7,007 nt of DNA, taken from positions 1 to 7,007 of the forward strand of contig CAIJMB010000235.1 of assembly GCA_903821715.1 (NCBI GenBank). Reading direction: 5' to 3'. Below, piece by piece: positions 1 to 5,418 of the stretch. Position 1 is the first letter of the stretch. The number at the start of each line of letters is the position of its first letter. Source of the stretch: an uncultured Flavobacteriales bacterium (lineage in GTDB: Bacteria; Bacteroidota; Bacteroidia; Flavobacteriales; Schleiferiaceae). Under the pieces are notes generated by a model that worked only from the letters and a program-made list of their open reading frames with translations, searched no databases and was not told where the DNA came from. Position numbers and translations under genes: made by a program.

Positions 1-13
1 CCTAAACGTGAAC

Positions 14-51
14 AAAGCCGAACGCCTAAAGTGTTCGGCTTTTTCTTTTTT
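14..51 (+). terminator. Rho-independent terminator of the gene upstream of the window
   Basis: Bases 14-25 pair with bases 31-42 to form a stem of 12 pairs, including one G-T wobble. The core is AAAGCCGAAC against GTTCGGCTTT and the loop is the five bases CTAAA. A T-rich run interrupted by a single C follows at 40-51. This is a textbook intrinsic terminator. It lies upstream of the first gene on the + strand, so it should end transcription of a gene to the left of the window. No coding sequence for that gene is visible; stop triplets TAA (3-5) and TGA (9-11) lie just before the hairpin. Confidence 0.9.
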
Positions 52-73
52 GACATACGTCATCGCACCCCAG

Positions 74-85
74 TTTTTGCAAAAA
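74..85. repeat. Perfect 12-base palindrome TTTTTGCAAAAA in the leader
   Basis: Bases 74-85 are a perfect palindrome and are flanked by CAG (71-73) and CTG (89-91). A second small inverted repeat, GTGTAA (108-113) and TTACAC (131-136), lies across the candidate promoter. Either could bind a dimeric repressor or activator of the downstream genes. AT-rich palindromes also arise by chance, so a function is only a possibility. Confidence 0.3.
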
Positions 86-100
86 TTGCTGGTGCAGCTC

Positions 101-143
101 TTGACTTGTGTAAAAAACGTGTGTACAGCATTACACTTTTTGT
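101..143 (+). promoter_or_regulatory. Candidate promoter and leader of the patatin-led operon
   Basis: The operon must start after the terminator that ends at base 51, so a promoter is expected between about 60 and 150. The best candidates are TTGACT at 101-106 with a poor -10 (TACAGC, 124-129, 17-base spacing), or a TTG at 106-108 followed by TA...TTTTTG at 132-142, which loosely resembles the Bacteroidota TTTG / TAnnTTTG pattern but with non-standard spacing. Neither is a clean match. The region is AT-rich compared with the coding DNA around it. No Shine-Dalgarno site precedes the ATG at 159, as is usual in Bacteroidota. Confidence 0.3.
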
Positions 144-158
144 AAGTTATTTGGCAAG

Positions 159-1133
159 ATGAACCACAGAGATCGTGACCACCTGCGCATTGTGTCCATA
201 GATGGTGGCGGAATCAAGGGGCTGTACTCTGCTTCGGTGCTCGCGGAGTTCGAAGCGCAACTCGGGCAGCGTTGGAGCGAGTACGTTGATTGGATTTTTG
301 GAACTTCCTCTGGCGGAATCCTTGCGCTCGGACTTGCCGCTGGGAATTCCTCTGCGGAACTCGCCTACTTTCTGCGTACCAAAGGGCCTTCGATTTTTCC
401 GAATCCGACTCAAGGGATCGGACGGCACGTCCAGCAGGCGCAGCACGTTCTAAGGCAGCTTCGACTTCACGGAAAGTATGCCCCCGGTGCACTTCGAGAT
501 GGACTCGACGACCTTTTTGGCGGGCTTCGCATGGCAGAACTTCAGACCGATGTGAGTATAGCTTCGGTGAACCTGAGCAATGGATCACTTGTCGTGTTTA
601 CGCGCCAGTCGCATCCGGATCTTTTAGTTCGCGACGTGGCTCTTGCAACTTCAGCGACTCCGGGTTACTTACCCGCCCACGAAATCCAAGGCCAGCTTTA
701 TGCTGATGGCGGACTGTGGGCAAATTCACCCGCGCTGAGTGGCTTAGTTCACGCCGAACAGCACATTCAAGGTGCTCGCCGCATTGACTTGCTTTCCATA
801 GGAACGGTCGAGCAGCCTGAAGGCTATGAGTCAACGGGCGCTCCACGAAACCTACCGCAGTGGATTCAGCGCATGTTTCATGCTTCGACCTACGGTCAGG
901 CGGAACTTACCCATCAGGCCGTCGCGGCGTTTTTACCCAAACTGGCTCCTGAAACGGCGTACCTACGCATTCCGCCACCTTTAATTCCTATCGATCAAAT
1001 TGGCGCTGTGCGCATGGACACCACGCACCCCGCTGCACTCGAAGCCTTGGTGAGCTGCGGTCGCACCGAAGGGCTAAATCAGTTGAAAAAGTCCGAAATC
1101 CGTCAATTTCTTCAACCCCGAGCCCATGGCTGA
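159..1133 (+). CDS. Patatin-like phospholipase (acyl hydrolase), CapV-like type
   Basis: The 324-residue product is a complete patatin-fold serine lipid hydrolase, predicted to cleave fatty acyl groups from phospholipids. The oxyanion-hole glycine motif is DGGGIKG at residues 15-21. The nucleophile elbow GTSSG is at 48-52 with Ser50, and the partner Asp of the dyad is in ADGG with Asp183. There is no signal peptide or membrane segment, so it should be cytoplasmic and act at the inner membrane. Its length, the near N-terminal start of the catalytic domain, and a LLSIGT strand after the Asp motif resemble the CapV-type patatins found as CBASS effectors, but no cyclic-nucleotide synthase gene is present here. 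It is the first gene after a terminator. Its last 8 bases overlap the start of a CDP-lipid synthase gene, which favours a role in lipid turnover or remodelling. The ATG at 159 leaves a short tail before the first strand and is a sensible start. Confidence 0.9.
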   Translation: MNHRDRDHLRIVSIDGGGIKGLYSASVLAEFEAQLGQRWSEYVDWIFGTSSGGILALGLAAGNSSAELAYFLRTKGPSIFPNPTQGIGRHVQQAQHVLRQLRLHGKYAPGALRDGLDDLFGGLRMAELQTDVSIASVNLSNGSLVVFTRQSHPDLLVRDVALATSATPGYLPAHEIQGQLYADGGLWANSPALSGLVHAEQHIQGARRIDLLSIGTVEQPEGYESTGAPRNLPQWIQRMFHASTYGQAELTHQAVAAFLPKLAPETAYLRIPPPLIPIDQIGAVRMDTTHPAALEALVSCGRTEGLNQLKKSEIRQFLQPRAHG

Positions 1134-1683
1134 GTTGCTTGTGTGGAACCTTAAATGGGTACTGCTACCCACTGCGGTTGCCGGCGTGCTTCACATGCTC
1201 GTGGTTCGCGGTGGGGTCCTGAGCCGCCTTGCGCAGCCCATTTGGCTCAGTGGTTTTGGTTCCAACAAAACGTGGCGTGGAGTACTTGTGATGACCACGT
1301 TAGCCGCAATCACGCTGTGGGTTCAGGCACTTGTTACGAAACCCAACGTACCCGTGCACCCCGCGTTGTGGGGTGCCGGATTGGGACTTTTGTACGTGAT
1401 TGCTGAATTGCCCAATTCGTTCATCAAACGCAGACTTGGAATTGCCTCCGGAGGCCAGAGTGCACGCTTCCCTTGGTTGAGCGCGGCTGCCGATAAGTTG
1501 GACTCCGCCTTGCTGGGTTCGATGGTGCTGGCTTTGTGGATTCCAGGTAATGAATCTGAATTTGGCTTTAATCAATCCTATGGATTTTGGACGGTGGTAT
1601 CCGTAAGCCTCGCAGCCAACAGTGGAATTCATGCACTCTTGTCGTGGATTCTTGTCGCCCTTCATATTAAAAAGCGTTTTTAA
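1126..1683 (+). CDS. CarS/CdsA-like CDP-lipid synthase (CDP-archaeol synthase family)
   Basis: This 185-residue integral membrane protein resembles the CarS-like family (CDP-archaeol synthase, related to CdsA), which joins CTP to a phosphatidic-acid-type lipid to give a CDP-activated lipid and pyrophosphate. The visible signatures are SNKTWRG at 46-52, SFIKRRLG at 98-105 and a DKLD motif at 123-126, the likely metal-binding acids. About five hydrophobic segments lie near residues 9-27, 53-70, 81-99, 125-141 and 152-181. The family usually has Asp shortly before the SFxKRR motif; Glu94 occupies that place here. The ATG at 1126 overlaps the patatin stop by 8 bases, and the stop TAA directly touches the next start. 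It probably supplies the CDP-lipid to the phosphatidyltransferase that follows. The bacterial substrate is unknown: it could be ordinary diacylglycerol phosphate or an unusual lipid. The family call is fairly firm, the substrate is not. Confidence 0.78.
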   Translation: MAELLVWNLKWVLLPTAVAGVLHMLVVRGGVLSRLAQPIWLSGFGSNKTWRGVLVMTTLAAITLWVQALVTKPNVPVHPALWGAGLGLLYVIAELPNSFIKRRLGIASGGQSARFPWLSAAADKLDSALLGSMVLALWIPGNESEFGFNQSYGFWTVVSVSLAANSGIHALLSWILVALHIKKRF

Positions 1684-2250
1684 ATGCTTCGACACGTCCC
1701 CAACGCATTAAGCGTGTACCGTATTATCATGTTTCCGGTACTTCTTTATTTGGTTTATCAACGCAACGAATTGTTATTCAGCTGGTTGATTTGCATCAAC
1801 TTGCTTACCGATATTGCCGACGGTTGGATTGCCCGTCGCTTTAACCTTCAAACTGAGTTGGGAGCCCAGTTGGACTCAATTGCGGACTACGGAACCTACG
1901 CTGCCGCCTTCTACGGCCTTTACATCTTCAAAAAGGCGACTATAGGGCCTTGGTTTGTGCTCGTTTGGGTGTTTGTCGCATTCATCGTCAGCTTTTTACT
2001 TCTGTCATTTTTGAAGTTTCGTACGAGCCCAAGGCTGCATCTGTATTCGACAAAAATCGGGGGTTACCTGCAAGGATTTTTGTTTTTCTCGCTCTTTTCG
2101 TTTGGATTTTGGCCGCCGTACTTTGCTTTTGCGCTGATCTGGGGCGTGCTTTCGTTTACCGAAGGCATGCTCATTCTCGCACTACTACCTGAAATGCGGT
2201 CCAATCAAAAGGGCTTATACTGGGTGCTGCGGAACCGAACCCAGTCCTAA
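1684..2250 (+). CDS. CDP-alcohol phosphatidyltransferase (PgsA/PssA superfamily)
   Basis: The 188-residue membrane enzyme carries an intact CDP-alcohol phosphatidyltransferase signature: Asp43, Asp46-Gly47, Ala50-Arg51, Gly60, Asp64 and Asp68 match D-x2-DG-x2-AR-x8-G-x3-D-x3-D exactly. The N-terminal VPNALSVYR segment also resembles phosphatidylglycerophosphate synthases. The enzyme swaps CMP on a CDP-lipid for an alcohol at the inner membrane, forming a phospholipid head group. Several hydrophobic helices surround the motif and the length is normal for the family. After the signature Asp the usual DPxADK becomes DSIADY, which is closer to some uncharacterised members than to PgsA. The acceptor alcohol cannot be read from the sequence; glycerol phosphate, inositol phosphate or another polyol are options. 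The ATG starts right after the preceding TAA with no gap and no Shine-Dalgarno site, so it is likely translationally coupled to the CDP-lipid synthase. Confidence 0.93.
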   Translation: MLRHVPNALSVYRIIMFPVLLYLVYQRNELLFSWLICINLLTDIADGWIARRFNLQTELGAQLDSIADYGTYAAAFYGLYIFKKATIGPWFVLVWVFVAFIVSFLLLSFLKFRTSPRLHLYSTKIGGYLQGFLFFSLFSFGFWPPYFAFALIWGVLSFTEGMLILALLPEMRSNQKGLYWVLRNRTQS

Positions 2251-2285
2251 ATCGTCCGTTGCTCGGTCTGAGCAGGTTCGGTACC
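2231..2285 (+). other. Nested inverted repeat between the lipid and envelope modules
   Basis: GGAACCGAACC (2231-2241) pairs with GGTTCGGTACC (2275-2285) in 10 of 11 positions, with one A-A mismatch. Inside it, TGCTC (2260-2264) pairs with GAGCA (2270-2274) around the loop GGTCT, and this inner hairpin abuts the outer 3' arm. The structure spans the stop codon of the phosphatidyltransferase (2248-2250) and ends 10 bases before the LysM start at 2296. There is no T-tract after it, so it is not an obvious intrinsic terminator. It could be an RNA processing or stability element or a translational control for the envelope genes. Confidence 0.5.
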
Positions 2286-2295
2286 TTTGGGGTCC

Positions 2296-2886
2296 ATGCG
2301 AAGCTGTTTTGTGGTACTTTTTGGTCTCATCGCCACTTCGTTGTGGGCGCAAGATACCCTTCGCTACCAACCCATTTTTATGAATCCGGCAAAGCTTCGC
2401 GCGGCCCAATCCACGATTCAGTCGAATTCGCCTCGCTTGGGGCCATTTGGACTGAGCCAACCCGCCGCTGCACGCTTTGGATGGGAACGAGTGCAGCGCG
2501 ACTCCGCATTTGCCTTTGCGGCCGCTCAAACACTTTGGTTGGACTACTTGTGCCTTTTTGAGGACAGCTTATGTGCGGACCTTGCACTGATTCGCTCACC
2601 GCGGTCGGTGTGGTCTGAACTAGGGATTCCTGAGCGTTTTGCTGGGGATCATGTGGTTGCGGTTCCGCCCTTCATGTCCGCACCGGGAGCTACTGAGCTC
2701 AAGAAGCCTCCGGTGCCCAAGGTCCCATCAACGGATCCTGCCGCACCTTTGAGAATTACGGTCCGCCCCGGCGACAGTTTTTACCGAATTCTCAGTCGCT
2801 ACCCCGGGTTAAAACTCGCGCAACTTTATGCGGCGAATAAGGGTTCCGACCGTATTTACCCGGGTCAAATACTGGTGATTCCGTGA
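2296..2886 (+). CDS. Exported LysM-domain protein with a possible degenerate lytic-transglycosylase-like domain
   Basis: The 196-residue product has a signal peptide (hydrophobic 4-17, likely cut as LWA|Q after residue 18, with no lipobox Cys) and a good C-terminal LysM domain at about 153-196 (ITVRPGDSFYRIL start, YPGQILVIP end). LysM binds GlcNAc-containing glycans, typically peptidoglycan. A Pro-rich linker lies near 125-152. The region 31-105 weakly follows an SLT-type transglycosylase: GLSQ at 52-55 (usual GLMQ), an FGW at 61-63, Asp69 then AAA at 75-77, and FED...LALI at 88-99. Gln38 sits where the catalytic Glu would be, so an enzyme activity is unlikely. This middle part is a tentative reading. 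The ATG at 2296 gives a clean signal peptide; a TTG at 2287 would only add MGS. The stop shares one base (TGATG) with the next gene, suggesting it works with the SGNH proteins, perhaps by anchoring them to the wall. Confidence 0.85.
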   Translation: MRSCFVVLFGLIATSLWAQDTLRYQPIFMNPAKLRAAQSTIQSNSPRLGPFGLSQPAAARFGWERVQRDSAFAFAAAQTLWLDYLCLFEDSLCADLALIRSPRSVWSELGIPERFAGDHVVAVPPFMSAPGATELKKPPVPKVPSTDPAAPLRITVRPGDSFYRILSRYPGLKLAQLYAANKGSDRIYPGQILVIP

Positions 2887-4241
2887 TGCGACATAGTCCA
2901 TGGTTAACCCTTGCAATCGTTGCGGGAGGATTGCTGCTCCTCGGCGCGGTGGCTGCTATTCCTGAGGGATTGCGCCCGGCGGGGGTAAAGCTCCCAACGC
3001 TTGACTTCAGCGCATGGTTTGCCGATGATGCGGAATTACAAGTAGTTCCCGAATCAGATTCGGCCATCGCAGCTGATGAACTGGCTGCATTACCTAGGGC
3101 CGCCCGCCAAGGTGCCGGCTTGCTCGAGTTTCCTGAAGGTGACAGCTTGGGATTTCAAAAGTTTGCGCGTGCGCTTGACGGAGCCGCAACCCGCGTTGTT
3201 CGCGTCCTTCACTACGGTGATTCCCAAATCGAGGGCGACCGGCTCTCGGCAGACATCCGTGGAATGCTTCAAAACCGCTATGGCGGAATGGGCCCTGGTC
3301 TGCAGGGCATGGATCCGTTTGTACCCATGGCCAGTGTGGACCACCGCGCGAGCGGAAACTGGCGGCGCTACGCTTGTTTTGGACGCCCCAGCGATCGTGA
3401 GCCAAGTAATTTATATGGAGTTCGCGGGATTGCCCACCGCTACGAAGGCAACTCGGCAAGCTTGGAGTTTCGCAATCGCAATTACGGCTATGAGCGGGTT
3501 CGCTCAGGGCAGAAGTTGACGCTCTACCTCGGGCCTTATGAGGGGCCGTCTGAGGTGAAGGTCTACTATGAGGATAGTTTGGCCCACATTCGCTACTACG
3601 CCCAGGGCGATCCTGGGTTGATGGAATTCAAGGCTCCGCGCCCAATGAGCCGCGTGCGTGTCGAGTTCAAGGGCGAGAGCCCATTGTACTACGGAGCTGC
3701 TTGGGACGGCCTAAGTGGCGTCGCGGTAGACAACGTGTCGATGCGGGGCGCAGATGGCCTCGGCTTCAAGCGCATTGACGCCAACCACTTTACTTCGTCG
3801 CTCAAGCAGGCGAATCCTGGCCTCGTCATTCTTCAGTTTGGTGGAAACGCGGTTCCGTACTTCAAATCGGCAGGCGAAGTTGAGCGTTATGGTCGTGCTT
3901 TTGCGCGGCAGATTGCGTTAGTACAAAAGGCGCTTCCAGAGGCGGATGTGCTTGTGATCGGCCCGAGCGACATGGCGCACAAAGTGGGAACAGAATGGGA
4001 GTCCTATCCGTTTGTCGATGAGGTCCGAAATGCCTTGCGCAAAGCCGCCCACGTTCAAGGTGCCGCCTTTTTTGACGTCTACAAGTTCATGGGTGGCCAG
4101 GGTAGTATGGCCGACTGGGTAGCTCGAAATCCACCGTTGGCTGGTTCGGACCATGTTCACTTTACGCCCAATGGTGCTCAAAAAGTGGGTAAGGCCCTTT
4201 CTGCCGCACTCGAACAGGAACTTGCTCGCCATGCGAAGTAG
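2886..4241 (+). CDS. Membrane-anchored SGNH/GDSL-fold hydrolase or O-acyltransferase, first of two
   Basis: The 451-residue protein starts with a short basic end and a hydrophobic segment at about 6-26, a signal anchor or signal peptide placing the rest in the periplasm. The SGNH blocks are all present: HYGDSQIEGD with nucleophile Ser113, FGGNA with Asn321, and SDHVH with Asp422 and His425. Between the Ser and Asn blocks lies a beta-rich insert (about 175-300) that may bind carbohydrate. SGNH proteins act as esterases, or as O-acetyltransferases when paired with an MBOAT, as AlgJ/AlgX with AlgI or PatB with PatA. With the MBOAT two genes downstream, transfer of acyl groups to an envelope glycan is the favoured role. 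The ATG at 2886 overlaps the LysM stop by one base; a GTG at 2883 is possible but adds only one residue. The target glycan is unknown, and a simple esterase cannot be excluded. Confidence 0.88.
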   Translation: MRHSPWLTLAIVAGGLLLLGAVAAIPEGLRPAGVKLPTLDFSAWFADDAELQVVPESDSAIAADELAALPRAARQGAGLLEFPEGDSLGFQKFARALDGAATRVVRVLHYGDSQIEGDRLSADIRGMLQNRYGGMGPGLQGMDPFVPMASVDHRASGNWRRYACFGRPSDREPSNLYGVRGIAHRYEGNSASLEFRNRNYGYERVRSGQKLTLYLGPYEGPSEVKVYYEDSLAHIRYYAQGDPGLMEFKAPRPMSRVRVEFKGESPLYYGAAWDGLSGVAVDNVSMRGADGLGFKRIDANHFTSSLKQANPGLVILQFGGNAVPYFKSAGEVERYGRAFARQIALVQKALPEADVLVIGPSDMAHKVGTEWESYPFVDEVRNALRKAAHVQGAAFFDVYKFMGGQGSMADWVARNPPLAGSDHVHFTPNGAQKVGKALSAALEQELARHAK

Positions 4242-5418
4242 TCTCATCGCTGCGGCCATGGCCCTTTGGACGATGGGTCTTCGCGCTCAGATTGCTCCGG
4301 TGGGCACGCCCGAACTGATTTTTCCCGCGGGAGATTCTGCCTTTCAGCGCGTTTGGAGTCGTCTCGATACCTTGGTATTTGAAGGAAGAGGAAGCCTGAA
4401 CCTCATTCACATTGGTGGCTCGCATGTGCAGGCGGGGATGCTTACGGACGCAGTTCGCAGAGGGCTGCATACGATGAGTCCAGACCTTCACGGTTCGGTG
4501 GGGTGGCTCTACCCCTATGGCGTGGCGGGCACCAATAATCCGCGCAGCTATTCGGTGACCAAATACGGAACCTGGACGGGGCAGCGCTGCTCGGTTCCGC
4601 AGCACCGTGGACCGTGGGGATTTGCTGGAATCCGCGCGTTCACAGGGGATTCTGCGGGGTTTAGCATGTACCACAAAGAATTGCCGTTCCAGGCTTCTTC
4701 AGTGCTTCTTTTTTATCCAAATTCCGACAGTATTAATCCGCCGTCCATAAAGGGTCCAGTGGCCGAGGTGGTGCGCCGCCCAGATGGTGTGGAGGTGTCG
4801 TTCTCACGTCCAGTGGATACGCTTCGCGTGCAGTGGCAACCGCGCAAGGGCCGACGTGATACGCTGAGCCTTGAGGGCGTCCTATTTCGACCTGCAGACC
4901 CCAATGGCGTTCGCTACCATGCCGTGGGCGTGAATGGTGCAGCAACCCACAGCTATCTGAAGGCCGTACGCTTTGAGTCGCAGCTTCGCGAGCTTCCGCC
5001 CGATGTGGTGGTGTTCGGCCTCGGAATCAACGACGCCCACAAGGCACGCGGAGAGTTTGATACATTGGCCTTTGAGATGCGGTACGACAGCCTTGTCGAT
5101 GCGGTGCGCCGGGTGAATCCCATTTCCCAGTTCATTTGGTTGACCAATAATGATGCGCTGTACAAAGAGGCTACCAATCCCCACGGAATCCTCGTGCAGC
5201 GGGCCATGTTTCGTCTCGCCCGAAAGCACCATGGAGCGGTGTTTGATTTTTTTGCACTCATGGGTGGGTATACTTCGGTTCGCCGGTGGATAGCCAATGA
5301 ATGGGCGCGTCCGGACGGAGTCCATTTAAGCCAAACCGGATACCAAGCAGAGGCGGATTGGTTCGCTAGCGCATTTACCAAGGCCTACCTTCGCCACCAA
5401 GAATCGACCGCATGGTAG
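4231..5418 (+). CDS. Exported SGNH/GDSL-fold protein with GGSH variant, second of two
   Basis: From the ATG at 4231 the product is 395 residues with a clear signal peptide (hydrophobic 5-17, likely cut as LRA|Q after residue 19). An upstream ATG at 4153 would bury that signal in 26 extra residues, so 4231 is preferred; AGGAA at 4216-4220 may be a weak ribosome site. The start overlaps the previous gene by 11 bases. Catalytic blocks are HIGGSHVQ with Ser64, FGLGINDAH with Asn267, and PDGVH with Asp362 and His365. The usual GDS motif reads GGS here, so the Asp next to the nucleophile is lost while the catalytic Ser, Asp and His are kept. A beta-rich stretch lies between the Ser and Asn blocks. 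The layout follows the preceding SGNH gene, including a similar approach to the Asn block, so the two look like diverged tandem paralogues. It is likely a second periplasmic acyltransferase or esterase serving the MBOAT. Confidence 0.88.
   Translation: MRSSLIAAAMALWTMGLRAQIAPVGTPELIFPAGDSAFQRVWSRLDTLVFEGRGSLNLIHIGGSHVQAGMLTDAVRRGLHTMSPDLHGSVGWLYPYGVAGTNNPRSYSVTKYGTWTGQRCSVPQHRGPWGFAGIRAFTGDSAGFSMYHKELPFQASSVLLFYPNSDSINPPSIKGPVAEVVRRPDGVEVSFSRPVDTLRVQWQPRKGRRDTLSLEGVLFRPADPNGVRYHAVGVNGAATHSYLKAVRFESQLRELPPDVVVFGLGINDAHKARGEFDTLAFEMRYDSLVDAVRRVNPISQFIWLTNNDALYKEATNPHGILVQRAMFRLARKHHGAVFDFFALMGGYTSVRRWIANEWARPDGVHLSQTGYQAEADWFASAFTKAYLRHQESTAW

Noticed and set aside
159..1133. A CBASS anti-phage system based on the CapV-like patatin
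   Set aside because: No CD-NTase, Cap2 or Cap3 gene is in the window, a terminator separates the gene from upstream DNA, and the downstream partners are lipid enzymes.
2251..2295. An intrinsic terminator between the phosphatidyltransferase and LysM genes
   Set aside because: The inverted repeat is followed only by a short TTT and then GGGG, without the T-tract needed for intrinsic termination.
4153..4230. Upstream in-frame ATG extension of the second SGNH gene
   Set aside because: It would overlap the preceding gene by 89 bases and bury a clean signal peptide that begins at 4231.
3918..4259. Open antisense frame of 113 codons across the end of the first SGNH gene
   Set aside because: It lies opposite a well-supported SGNH gene with all catalytic blocks, shows no recognisable domain, and is typical of shadow frames in moderately GC-rich DNA.
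4162..4674. Antisense frame of 170 codons over the start of the second SGNH gene
   Set aside because: It is opposite the signal peptide and nucleophile block of a convincing gene, and its composition looks like a shadow frame.
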